Part shown: positions 28,489 through 37,834 of the stretch, in pieces
How positions within the stretch are numbered: position 1 is the stretch's first letter
How the letters are laid out: the number at the start of each line of letters is the position of its first letter
NCBI GenBank assembly: GCA_007858575.1
Contig: CP042279.1
Span: forward strand, 5,582,501 to 5,646,500
Direction: 5' to 3'
DNA length: 64,000 bases
From: Streptomyces sp. WAC08241
GTDB taxonomy: Bacteria; Actinomycetota; Actinomycetes; Streptomycetales; Streptomycetaceae
Translations under genes and position numbers: made by a program
The notes under the pieces: generated by a model
Seen by the model: only the letters and a program-made list of their open reading frames with translations
What the model was told of the DNA's origin: nothing
Database searches by the model: none

Positions 28489-28827
28489 ATGTCCACCACC
28501 GCCACCGTCGTCACCGCCGTCGCCGCGTTCATGGCCGGGTTCTCCGGGGTCGCGGTCCTCGTGCGGGCCGAGTTCGTCGTCGGGCCGCTCGCCGCGTACG
28601 GGGTGCCCCGGGCGTGGTGGAACGCGCTCGGCGCCGCCAAGCTCGCCGGGGCCGTCGGGCTGCTCGTCGGGTACGCCGTGCCCGTCGTCGGCGTCCTGGC
28701 CGCCGTCGGGCTCGTCCTGTACTTCGCCGGGGCCGTGGTCACGGTCCTGCGCGCCCGCGCGTACGGCCACGTGCCCTTCCCGCTGGTCTACATGGCGCCC
28801 GCCGCGGCCGTGCTCGTCCTCGTCTGA
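28489..28827 (+). CDS. DoxX-like membrane protein
   Basis: Intact 112-residue protein with four transmembrane helices (VVTAVAAFMAGFSGVAVLVR; AAKLAGAVGLLVGYAVPVVG; VLAAVGLVLYFAGAVVTVLR; PLVYMAPAAAVLVLV). The length and PRAWWNALGAAKLAG signature fit the DoxX-like family. Good RBS (GAAGGAG) seven to eight bases before ATG. Function in actinomycetes unclear; relatives are implicated in redox or thiosulfate metabolism. Confidence 0.85.
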   Translation: MSTTATVVTAVAAFMAGFSGVAVLVRAEFVVGPLAAYGVPRAWWNALGAAKLAGAVGLLVGYAVPVVGVLAAVGLVLYFAGAVVTVLRARAYGHVPFPLVYMAPAAAVLVLV

Positions 28828-28859
28828 GGGCTGTCACCGCGGCGCCGGGTCAAGCCGGG

Positions 28860-29347
28860 TCAAGGGGTGTCCCCGAGGGAGACCAGCAGGGTGCGCAGCA
28901 TGCGGGAGAACTCCTCGCGGTCGTCGTCGTCCAGGGCCGAGAGGAGCTCCCGCTGGTTTTGGACGTGGCCCTCCACGGTGTCGTCGACGAGGCGCCGGCC
29001 CGCGTCGGTGAGCGTGACGTGGAGGCTGCGGCGGTCGCCGGGCACGGACTCGCGGGCGACGAGGCCGCGGGCGACCAGCCGGTCGACGCGGTGGGTGAGG
29101 GCGGCCGAGCTGATCATGACGCTGTCGGCCAGCGACCTGGCCGTCAGGGCTCGCCGCCACGCCGCAGCGTGGCGAGCACGTCGAACTCCCACGTCTCCAG
29201 GCCGTGCTGCGCGAAGTAGTCCTTCAGGTGCGCGCTGACCAGCCGTGACAGTCGCAGGACACGACCGATGGAGCCCATCGCGTCGAGGTCCAGGTCGGTG
29301 CGCCGGGCGGCCCACTGGTCGAGGAAGTCGTCGACGGCGTCACGCAT
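28860..29347 (-). CDS. MarR-family transcriptional regulator
   Basis: About 162 residues. Dimerisation helix (DAVDDFLDQWAARRTDLDLD); winged helix (LETWEFDVLATLRRGGEPLT, ARSLADSVMISSAALTHRVD, RLVARGLVARESVPGDRRSL, HVTLTDAGRRLVDDTVEG). One base is missing near 29150. It is divergent from the nitroreductase gene, with paired GTTTGAC/TCGAAGT motifs between them; it probably represses itself and that gene in response to an aromatic or electrophilic ligand. Confidence 0.93.
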
Positions 29348-29390
29348 CTGTCCGGTTCCTCTTCCGTCCGCGGAGACTGGTGCTTCGGCA

Positions 29391-29458
29391 TCGAAGTGTT
29401 TGACATCAGTGTAGTCCGCGCCCTAGCGTTTCGACGCCGGACAGTTTGACGTCGAAGT
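29391..29458. promoter_or_regulatory. Candidate MarR operators between marR-type gene and nitroreductase
   Basis: TCGAAGT/GTTTGACATC at 29391-29407 and GTTTGACGTC/TCGAAGT at 29444-29458 present the same two elements in swapped order. They flank the likely divergent promoters. Confidence 0.4.
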
Positions 29459-29469
29459 AAAATCGAAGG

Positions 29470-30184
29470 GTGGTGCCCGTGCAGTCCACGGCGACCGACC
29501 GCGCCACGGTGTCCCGGATCATCCGTACGCGCCGCAGCATCCGCCACTACCGTCCCGATCCGGTGCCCGCGCCGTTGCTGCGCTGAACTGGTCGACCTCG
29601 CGATGGAGGCGCCCTCCAGCTACAACCTGCAGGCCCGCTCGGTCGTGATCGTCTCCGGCGAGGAGGGGCGCGGGGCGCTGACCAGGGCCACCGGCGGACA
29701 GCCGCACCCACGGGAGGCGCCCGTGACGCTGGTGTTCGTCGCCGAGTCCAGGGCCTGGCGCGAGGGCCGCGAGGACGTCCTGGAGACGGCGTCGCGGCTC
29801 GGCGCCTGGTCCGAGGAGTTCGCCGCGGCCCTGCCCGAGGCGGTGCGCCTCTTCCACGAGGACCTGCGCGACCGAGGCCTGGAGCGGGAGTACGCGGTCA
29901 AGGACGCCGTGATCGCCGCCTCCTTCCTGATGATCGCCGCCGAGGCCGCCGGGCTCGCCACCAGCCCGATGAACGGCTGGAACGAGGAAGAGGTCAAGAA
30001 GGCCGTCGGGATCGAGGGCCGCGACGACCTGCACATCGCCCTGCTCGTGCCGCTCGGGTACCCGGCCGAGACCCGGCGCCATCCCGGGCGCCGCGATCCG
30101 TTGCTGACCCGGTTCGGCGAGACGTACGGGGCGGTGGGGTCGGGGCGTAGCCGGGTCCGCCTCGTAGCCGGGTCCGCGTCGTAG
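29470..30184 (+). CDS. Nitroreductase-family FMN protein
   Basis: About 237 residues. FMN-binding start TVSRIIRTRRSIRHYRPDPV; MEAPSSYNLQARSVVIVSGE; catalytic-domain helix EYAVKDAVIAASFLMIAAEA; SPMNGWNEEEVKKAVGIEGR and LHIALLVPLGYPAETRR. One frame break at about 29586 (reads CTGCGCTGAACTG where CGC-GAA is expected). Several in-frame GTG codons (29470, 29473, 29479) compete as start. The last 12 or so residues come from the tandem repeat at 30146-30226. Probably reduces nitro or quinone compounds under control of the divergent MarR regulator. Confidence 0.87.
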
Positions 30185-30226
30185 CCGGGTTCGCGTCGTA
30201 CCCGACGAGGACGTACCCGACGAGGC
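30146..30226. repeat. Tandem repeat 3 x 17 bp + 2 x 15 bp over the nitroreductase end
   Basis: CGTAGCCGGGTCCGCCT-type units at 30146, 30163 and 30180 are followed by two CGTACCCGACGAGG units at 30197 and 30212. The array crosses the nitroreductase stop codon, which is created by the repeat itself (CG TAG). Confidence 0.85.
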
Positions 30227-30255
30227 CGCGTCACGGCGAGCCCGCGTCACGGCGA

Positions 30256-30290
30256 AGGCCGCCGCCCCCTGCGTACGGGAACGGCGGCCT
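30256..30290. terminator. Hairpin between nitroreductase and metG
   Basis: AGGCCGCCG (30256-30264) pairs with CGGCGGCCT (30282-30290), loop 17. It lies between convergent stops and probably serves both. Confidence 0.65.
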
Positions 30291-30312
30291 CCGGTCGTGA
30301 CGGGGACCGGGA

Positions 30313-31921
30313 TCAGTCCTTCTTCGGCTCCTCCAGGCGCGGGAACAGCACCGCGCCCTTCGTCACCGTCGCGCCCGCCGGGAGCTGTCCCCACGTGGCG
30401 GAGGACTGGACCGGCTGCGCGGCCAGGGCGCCCAGCGACGCCTCGGCGCCCAGGGAGTCCCAGAGCGCCTGCGAGGTCTCCGGCATGATCGGGTTCAGGA
30501 GGACGGCGACCGCGCGGAGGGACTCGGCGGCCGTGTAGAGGATCGTCGCCAGGCGGGCGCGGCCCTCCTCCGACTCGTCCTTCGCGACCTTCCACGGCTC
30601 CTGCTCCGTGATGTAGCCGTTGACCTGCTTCACGAAGTCGAAGATCGCCAGGATGCCGGCCTGGAAGTCGAGCTCCTCGCCGATCTTCCGGTCGGCCGTG
30701 GCGACCGCCGCCGCCAGGCCGTCCTGGACCGCCTTCTCCGCGTCGCCGTCCGCCGCCGCCGCCGGCAGCTCCCCGCCGAAGTACTTGCCGACCATCGCCG
30801 CCACGCGCGAGGCGAGGTTGCCGTAGTCGTTCGCCAGCTCGCTCGTGTAGCGGGCGGTGAAGTCCTCCCACGAGAACGAGCCGTCCTGGCCGAACGCGAT
30901 CGCCCGCAGGAAGTACCAGCGGTACGCGTCCACGCCGAAGTGCGAGGTCAGGTCCTGCGGCTTGATGCCCGTCAGGTTCGACTTCGACATCTTCTCGCCG
31001 CCGACCATCAGCCAGCCGTTGGCCGCCACCCGGCCCGGGACCGGCAGGCCCTGCGCCATCAGCATCGCCGGCCAGATCACCGCGTGGAACCGCAGGATGT
31101 CCTTGCCGATCAGGTGCACGTCCGCCGGGAACGTCTCCTCGAACTTCGCCGGGTTCTCGTTGTAGCCCACGGCCGTCGCGTAGTTCAGGAGCGCGTCGAT
31201 CCACACGTAGATGACGTGCTTCTCGTCCCACGGCACCGGGATGCCCCAGTCGAACGTCGAGCGCGAGATGGAGAGGTCGTCCAGGCCCTGCTTGACGAAG
31301 TTCACGACCTCGTTGCGGGCCGACTCCGGCTGGATGAAGCCCGGGTTCGCCTCGTAGAACTCCAGGAGCTTCGGGCCGTACGCGCTCAGCTTGAAGAAGT
31401 AGTTCTCCTCCTTGAGGATCTCCACCGGCCTCTTGTGGACGGGGCACAGCTTCGTGCCGTCCTCCGCCCTCGATGAGGTCGCCGGGGAGCTTGAACTCCT
31501 CGCAGCCCACGCAGTACGGGCCCTCGTACCCGCCCTTGTAGATCTCGTCCTTGTCGTACAGGTCCTGCACGAACTCCTGCACGCGGTCGGTGTGACGCTT
31601 CTGCGTGGTGCGGATGAAGTCGTCGTTCGCGATGTTCAGGTGCTCCCAGAGGGGCTTCCACGCCTCTTCCACGAGCTTGTCGCACCAGGCCTGGGGCGTG
31701 ACGTCGTTCGCCTCGGCCGTGCGCATGATCTTCTGACCGTGCTCGTCCGTGCCGGTGAGGTACCACGCCTTCTCGCCGCGCTGACGGTGCCAGCGCGTGA
31801 GCACGTCGCCCGCTACGGTCGTGTAGGCGTGGCCCAGGTGAGGAGCGTCGTTGACGTAGTAAATGGGGGTCGTGACGTAGAACGCCTTCGTCCCCTGCTT
31901 CTCGGATCCAGTGGCCGCCAT
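30313..31921 (-). CDS. metG: Methionyl-tRNA synthetase
   Basis: Class I synthetase, about 536 residues. HIGH-like motif in YYVNDAPHLGHAYTTVAGDV; Zn/CP region YCVGCEEFKLPGDLIEG then LCPVHKRPVEILKEENYFFK; KMSKS motif in NGWLMVGGEKMSKSNLTGIK; helical anticodon domain ending WGQLPAGATVTKGAVLFPRL. Lacks the C-terminal dimerisation domain of longer MetRS forms. A single break near 31470 separates the N-terminal third. Convergent terminator at 30256. It is divergent from the two-component system, 99 bp between starts. Confidence 0.96.
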
Positions 31922-32020
31922 GGTCGAAATCCTAACGGCCCCGTGAAGATCCCCTCACATCCTTGACGCCCCGGGCGACCCGGCGGTGGGGAGGCGGGGC
32001 GGCTCGGTGAGGATGGGGGC

Positions 32021-32674
32021 ATGCGTGTACTCGTAGCGGAGGACGAGCGCGTCCTCGCCGGGCTCGTCGCCACCGGGCTGCGGCGGGCCGGATTCGCCGT
32101 CGACACCGTCCACGACGGCGAGGACGCCCTGGAGCGGCTCGGCCTGTACGCGTACGACGTGCTCGTCCTCGACCGCGACCTGCCCCGCGTCCACGGCGAC
32201 GAGGTGGCCTGGCGGCTCGTCGCCGGCGGCTCCCGCACCCGCATCCTGATGCTGACCGCCGCCACGGCCGTCGAGGACCGGGTGGAGGGGCTCGACCTGG
32301 GCGCCGACGACTACCTCGGCAAGCCCTTCGAGTTCCCCGAACTGGTCTCCCGCGTCCGCGCCCTGCGCCGCCGCTCCGCCCGGCCCCTGCCGCCGCTCCT
32401 CGCACGGGACGGACTGCGCGTGGACACCGTCCGGCGGACCGCCGTCCGCGACGGGCGCGACCTCGACCTCTCCCCCAAGGAGTTCTCCGTCCTCCAGATC
32501 CTCCTGGAGGCCGACGGCGCCGCCGTCTCCGCCGAGGAACTCCTCGAACGCGCCTGGGACGCCCACGCCGACCCCTTCACCGGAGCCGTGCGCGTCTGCA
32601 TGAGCAAGCTGCGGGCCAAGCTGGGGGAGCCGGGGATGATCCGGACCGTGCAGGGCGTGGGGTACGTGCTGTGA
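32021..32674 (+). CDS. OmpR-family response regulator
   Basis: Intact, 217 residues. Receiver domain with the acidic pair in VAEDERVL, phospho-acceptor Asp in VLVLDRDLPRVHGDEVAWRL, switch Thr (MLTAATAVEDRV) and Lys (YLGKPFEFPE). The winged-helix DNA-binding domain is LDLSPKEFSVLQILLEADGA to VRVCMSKLRAKLGEPGMIRT. Overlaps the sensor kinase gene by GTGA. Target genes and signal unknown. Confidence 0.95.
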   Translation: MRVLVAEDERVLAGLVATGLRRAGFAVDTVHDGEDALERLGLYAYDVLVLDRDLPRVHGDEVAWRLVAGGSRTRILMLTAATAVEDRVEGLDLGADDYLGKPFEFPELVSRVRALRRRSARPLPPLLARDGLRVDTVRRTAVRDGRDLDLSPKEFSVLQILLEADGAAVSAEELLERAWDAHADPFTGAVRVCMSKLRAKLGEPGMIRTVQGVGYVL

Positions 32675-33762
32675 GCGGCGGCTGTCTGGGAGCCGGGTCG
32701 ACCATCCGGACCCGGATCGCCCTCGTGTACGGAGGGTCTTCCTGGTCCTCGGCGCGCTGCTGCTGCTCGTGGTGAACCTGCTGGTCAGGGCCGGTACGGA
32801 CGGGCAGACGGAGGCGATCGTGGCGCGGGCGGACGGGGGCGGCGGGGTCGCCGTCGTGGAGGCGTACCGGATCGGGGACGACGTCAGCCGGGCCGCGAAC
32901 GAGCAGATGCTCATGTGGTCCTGCCTGTCCCTGCTCGTGATTGCCTGCGGCGCCGTGGTCGTGGGCTGGTGGACGGCGGGGCGCGTCCTGCGGCCCGTGC
33001 ACGAGATGACCGCCCGCGCCCGGCGCCTCTCCGAGCGGAACCTCGACGAGCGGCTCGCGGTGCGCGGGCCCGACGACGAGCTGAAGGAGCTCGGCGACAC
33101 GATCGACGCGCTGCTCGGACGTCTCGAGGCCGCCTTCGACAGCCAGCGGCGGTTCATCGCCAACGCCTCGCACGAGCTGCGCACCCCGCTCGCCACCCAG
33201 CGCGCGGCCCTCCAGGTCGGGCTCGACGACGACTGCGAGGTCCGCGAGGTCCGGCGGATCCTCCTCGACACCAACCGGCACAGCGAGCGCCTCCTCGACG
33301 GCCTGCTCCTCCTCGCCCGCGGCGAACGGGGACTCGCGGAGCGCGAGGACGTGCCCTTCGCCGAGGTCGTCGCGGAGGAGTACGAGGACGCGGCCGTCGC
33401 GGAGCACGGCGTCGTACGGGGAGCCGGGTGCTGCTCCGGCAGCTCGTGCGGAACCTCGTCGCGAACGCGGTCGTCCACAACGTGCCCGGGGGCTTCGTGG
33501 ACGTGCGGGTGGCGGGCGGCGTCCTGACCGTCGTCAACACCGGGCCCGTCGTCCCGCCGGACGACGTCGAGGGCCTCTTCGAGCCCTTCCGGCGCGGCGA
33601 GGGGCGCGACCGGACGGGACCCGGTGCCGGGCTCGGGCTCTCCATCGTCCGGTCGATCGCCGTCGCCCACGGGGGAGCGTGACGGCGGTGGCCCGGGGCG
33701 CGGAAGAGGGCGGCGGGCTCGTGGTGACGGCGACCCTGCCGGTCGCCGTCACCCGTCCTTAG
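32671..33762 (+). CDS. Sensor histidine kinase
   Basis: About 364 residues. First transmembrane helix (VFLVLGALLLLVVNLLVRAG after repair near 32739); short extracytoplasmic loop; second helix CLSLLVIACGAVVVGWWTAG; HAMP (RVLRPVHEMTARARRLSERN). HisKA with H box RRFIANASHELRTPLATQRA. HATPase with N box LVRNLVANAVVHNVPGGFVD and G box GPGAGLGLSIVRSIAVAHGG. Breaks near 32739, 33420 and 33678. GTG start overlaps the regulator's stop (GTGA). The small external loop suggests it senses membrane or intramembrane signals. Confidence 0.93.
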
Positions 33763-33765
33763 GGC

Positions 33766-35494
33766 CTACAGCTCCAGGCCTTCCAGCAGGCCCCGGTAGA
33801 AGGCGGCGTGCGCCGTTCCGGCCGGGGTCGCGCCCGGGAAGTACGCGGCGGTACGGGGGTGCCGCCGAGCTTCCTGAGGTAGTCGAAGGCCTTGTTGTCC
33901 GGCTCGCCCCAGGCCACGAACCGCCAGTGCAGCGGGCGGTCGGCCGCTCCGGCCAGCGCCTGCGTGGCGGCCGTCCTGGCGTCCGGAGCGCCGTCCGTCT
34001 GGAAGACGACCAGGGCCGGACGGGTGGGGTCGGTCTTCTCGTGGTGGGCGAGGACCTCCTCCACGGCGCGGTGGTAGTGCGTGCGGCCCAGGCGGCCGAG
34101 ACCGGCGTTGATCTCCTCGATGCCGGTGGGGAGAGCGTGGCGGGGGTCAGCTCGGCGGTGCCGTCGATGTCCGTGGAGAAGAACACGGCCGTGACGGCGG
34201 CGTTCTCGTCGAGGTGCGCCGCGAGCGCCACCGTCTGCTCGGCGAGGCCGCTGCACGGAGCCGTCCTTGAAGTACCCGCGCATCGAACCGGACCGGTCGA
34301 CGACGAGGTACACGGCGGCCCGCGCCCCGGTGAGCCCCTGCTTCTTCAGCACGACCCCGGCGGCCTTGTAGGCGTCGGCGAGGTGCGGGGCGGCGGCCTT
34401 GACCCCGGCGAGGGAGAGCGCGGGACCGGCGGCCGCCGGGGCGGGGGCGGCGACGGGCGGGGCCTCGGGCTCCAGCGCGGTGATCACGGGGGCCTCCGGC
34501 GGGGGCGGTCGCCTCGGCGGGCTGGGGTGCGGGGGCGGTGACCGTGACGGGCTCGGGCCGGGCCTCCGGCTCCGGGACGGCTTCGGCCTCCGGCTTGAGG
34601 GCGGCCACCTCGGCGGGCTGGGGCTCGGGGGCGGTGGCGGTTCCGGCATCCGGCTCGGCCGGGCCCTCCGGGGCGGGGGCGGCCGCCACGACGGGCTCCG
34701 GCTCCGAACGGCTTCGGCCTCCGGCTCCGAGGGGGCTTCTCGGCCGGGGCGGACGCGGGGCCTCCGCCTGCGGCTCGTCGGCACCGTCCGCGGCCGGCTC
34801 CTCCGGAGCGGGAGCGGCGACGGGCTCGTCCGTGGCTTCGGCCTGCGGTGCGTCCTGGGCGGCGGGTTCGTCCGTGGCCGGCTTCTCCGGAGCGTCCTCG
34901 GCGGCGGGCTCTCCGTGGCCTCGGCCTCCGGAGCGTCCTCGGCGGCGGTGGGCGCCTCCGGCTCGGCCAGGGGCGCCTCGCCCGCCTCCGCAGGAGTCCC
35001 GGTCTCCTCGGCCGTCCCCGGCTCCGGTGCGGCGGGCACCTCGCAGGTCTTCGGCTCGTCCGTGGTCTCGGGGTACGAGATCTCGACGGCGGCCACCTCC
35101 GGGTCCACCCCGGGCTCGTCGTTGCGCTCCTCCGGGAGGGAGACCTCCACGGGCTCCGCGACGGAGACGGCCGCCGTGTCCCGCGCCGCCGCCTCGGCCG
35201 CGGCCGAGAGGACGGGGCCTCTTCCTCCACGACGACAGCCGACTCCGGCTCCGGCTCCTCGGCGGCAGCCGAATCCGGTTCCGCCGACCGCGCCTTGGGG
35301 ACCTGCGGGTTGTCGAAGGACGCCGCCACCAGGTCGTCTGCCGCCCGGCGGGCCTCCTCCTCCTGAGGCGCGACCGTCTCCGGAGCCTCCACCGGCTCCA
35401 CCGTCTCCTCACGCGACTGGGACGGGACGGAGGTCGCCGGGGAGTCCTCGCGGTCCCGGCCGAACACCTTGCGCAGCATGCTCCGAATACCCAT
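33766..35494 (-). CDS. VWA-domain protein with acidic Ala/Glu/Pro-rich linker
   Basis: About 577 residues. Start MGIRSMLRKVFGRDREDSPA (ATG 35494, AAAGGG seven bases before; ATG 35512 is an alternative). Residues about 60-390 are low-complexity EPAAEDAPEKPATDEPAAQD-like sequence in degenerate repeats. The C-terminal 190 residues form a VWA domain of the TerF/TerY-like type: AAVYLVVDRSGSMRGYFKDG (MIDAS DxSGS), AAVTAVFFSTDIDGTAE, GRLGRTHYHRAVEEVLAHHE and LVVFQTDGAPDARTA. It ends YRGLLEGLEL. Metal-dependent protein binding is likely; such proteins are linked to tellurite/stress operons. Many frame breaks in the repeat part. Confidence 0.75.
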
Positions 35495-35640
35495 GGGCGA
35501 ACCCTTTCGCATGAGTGGGGGTGCAGTGTGAATGTCCGTACTGGGTGTTTCGGGACTTTCATCCCTGGCCAGGGCGGATACGTAAGGTTAGCGGCCACTT
35601 CCCGCCACCTCCGTGCCCCGGTCGTCCTCGGACGCCCCGC

Positions 35641-35662
35641 ATTCATCCGGCGTTCATTCCCC
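35641..35662 (+). promoter_or_regulatory. Candidate PHO box upstream of the PhoX-like gene
   Basis: Two adjacent 11-bp direct repeat units, ATTCATCCGGC and GTTCATTCCCC, match the streptomycete PhoP half-site form G(G/T)TCAYYYRG. They lie 91 bp upstream of the GTG start. Expected regulation: activation under phosphate limitation. Confidence 0.6.
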
Positions 35663-35752
35663 GCCGCCCCCGTGCCGGAACGCGCACCTAGCGTCACCGC
35701 CGAAGACATCCCGACACCATGTCGGCGCAGTGCTGCGCCGGAGGAGGACGAC

Positions 35753-37801
35753 GTGCGCACACTGCTGCCGCTCCTGAGCACCAACCCGCACGGAGGCGGC
35801 CGTTCCGCTCTCACCTGCCGGTACCGCTGCGGCGACGCCTGCTTCCACGAGGTGCCCAACACCAGCGACAACGAGTATGCCGGCGACCTCATAGCCGGTG
35901 TCCTCTCCCGCCGTTCCGCCCTGCGCGCCGCCGCCGTGGTCACCGTCGCCTCCGCCGTCGGCGGCGCCGCCGTCCTCGGCGAGGCCCCGGCCGCCGAGGC
36001 CCACGGCGGCCACGGCCACCAGCCGGCCAAGGCCGACGGCGCCCGCGGCCTCCGCTTCACCCCCGTCGCGCCCAACACCGCCGACAAGGTGACCGTCCCC
36101 GCCGGTTACTCCCAGAACGTGGTCATCCGCTGGGGCGAGCCCATCCTCCGCGGCGCCCCCGCCTTCGACGCCGAGAAGCAGAGCGCGAAGGCGCAGGCCG
36201 GACAGTTCGGCTACAACAACGACTTCCTCTCCCTGCTGCCGCTCCCCGGGGAGCGCGACCGCCAGGTCCTCGTCGCCAACCACGAGTACACCGACGAGGT
36301 CCTGATGTTCCGCGGGTACGACCCCGCGAACCCGACCCGCGAGCAGGTCGAGACCGCCTGGGCCGCGCACGGCCTGTCCGTCGTCGTGGTCCAGGAGGAG
36401 CGCCGTACGGGCAGGCTGACGCCGGTCTCCCGCCACCACCTCAACCGGCGGCTGCACACCACCAGCGAGTTCCGGGTCACCGGCCCCGCCGCGGGCAGCG
36501 ACCTGCTGAAGACCTCCGCCGACCCGGCCGGCCGCACGGTCCTCGGCACGCTCAACAACTGCGCCGGCGGCACCACCCCGTGGGGCACCACCCTCCACGG
36601 CGAGGAGAACTTCAACCAGTACTTCGCCAACGGCTCCAGCGCCACCGACAAGCGCTACGGCGTCGGCACCGGCCCCACCGAGCGCAAGTGGGAGCGGTTC
36701 GACAAGCGCTTCGACCTCCGGCAGGAGCCCAACGAGGTCCACCGCTTCGGCTGGGTCGTCGAGCTCGACCCGTACGACCCCGACTCCACGCCCCGCAAGC
36801 GCACCGCGCTCGGCCGCTTCAAGCACGAGGCCGCGCAGCCCCGCCTCACCGCCGACGGCCGCCCGGTCGTCTACATGGGCGACGACGAGCGCTTCGACTA
36901 CTTCTACAAGTTCGTCTCCTCGAAGCGGATGAAGAAGGGGAGTTCGCGGGCCGCCCGCGAGCACAACCTCACCCTCCTCGACGAGGGCACGCTGTACGTC
37001 GCCAAGCTGACCGGCGACTCCCCGGCCGCCGAGGTCGACGGCACCGGCAAGCTCCCCAACGACGGCGAGTTCGACGGCTCCGGCGTGTGGATCCCGCTCG
37101 CCACCGGGAACGTCTCGCACGTCCCCGGCATGACCGCCGAGGAGGTGTACGTCTTCACCCGCCTCGCCGGCGACAAGGTCGGGGCGACGAAGATGGACCG
37201 CCCCGAGGACGTCGAGCCGTCCCCCGCACCGGCCGCGTGTACGTCGCGCTCACCAACAACACCGACCGCGGCAAGGCCGGCAAGGCGGGCGCGGACGAGG
37301 CCAACCCGCGCAACCTCAACAAGCACGGGCAGATCCTGGAGCTCGCCGAGCACTGGGACGACCCGTCCTCGGACGGCTTCGCCTGGCGCCTGTCTTCGTC
37401 GCGGGCGACCCGGACGACCCGGCGACCTACTTCGCCGGCTTCCCCAAGGAGAAGGTCTCCCCGATCTCCTGCCCGGACAACGTCGCCTTCGACCCGCACG
37501 GCAACCTGTGGATCTCCACCGACGGCAACCAGCTCGGCTCGCACGACGGCCTGTTCGGCGTCGCCGTGCGGGGCGAGCGGCGCGGGGAGCTGAAGCAGTT
37601 CCTGACCGTGCCGACCGGCGCCGAGACCTGTGGCCCGCTCGTCCAGGACCGGCGCGTGCTCGTCGCCGTGCAGCACCCGGGCGAGGTCGACGGCGCGTCC
37701 GTCGAGAAGCCCGCGTCGACCTGGCCCGACGGCCCCGGGAAGATCGTCCGCCCTCGGTCGTCGCCGTCTGGCGCACGGACGGGGGCGACATCGGCGTCTG
37801 A
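35753..37801 (+). CDS. PhoX-like (DUF839) secreted phosphatase, Tat-exported
   Basis: About 683 residues. The conserved N-terminus has cysteines (TCRYRCGDACFHEVPNTSDN), then a twin-arginine signal at about residue 52 (GVLSRRSALRAAAVVTVASA). The Ca/Fe beta-propeller phosphatase body follows: NNDFLSLLPLPGERDRQVLV, NHEYTDEVLMFRGYD, NCAGGTTPWGTTLHGEENFN, RPVVYMGDDERFDYFYKFVS and SCPDNVAFDPHGNLWISTDG. Likely an extracellular alkaline phosphatase used in phosphate scavenging, which agrees with the PHO box. GTG 35753 with GGAGGA upstream. Breaks near 37220, 37393 and 37753. Divergent from the VWA gene. Confidence 0.9.
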   Translation: MRTLLPLLSTNPHGGGRSALTCRYRCGDACFHEVPNTSDNEYAGDLIAGVLSRRSALRAAAVVTVASAVGGAAVLGEAPAAEAHGGHGHQPAKADGARGLRFTPVAPNTADKVTVPAGYSQNVVIRWGEPILRGAPAFDAEKQSAKAQAGQFGYNNDFLSLLPLPGERDRQVLVANHEYTDEVLMFRGYDPANPTREQVETAWAAHGLSVVVVQEERRTGRLTPVSRHHLNRRLHTTSEFRVTGPAAGSDLLKTSADPAGRTVLGTLNNCAGGTTPWGTTLHGEENFNQYFANGSSATDKRYGVGTGPTERKWERFDKRFDLRQEPNEVHRFGWVVELDPYDPDSTPRKRTALGRFKHEAAQPRLTADGRPVVYMGDDERFDYFYKFVSSKRMKKGSSRAAREHNLTLLDEGTLYVAKLTGDSPAAEVDGTGKLPNDGEFDGSGVWIPLATGNVSHVPGMTAEEVYVFTRLAGDKVGATKMDRPEDVEPSPAPAACTSRSPTTPTAARPARRARTRPTRATSTSTGRSWSSPSTGTTRPRTASPGACLRRGRPGRPGDLLRRLPQGEGLPDLLPGQRRLRPARQPVDLHRRQPARLARRPVRRRRAGRAARGAEAVPDRADRRRDLWPARPGPARARRRAAPGRGRRRVRREARVDLARRPREDRPPSVVAVWRTDGGDIGV

Positions 37802-37834
37802 CCGGGGCCGGGTTCGGTCATGGGCCCGGGGTGG

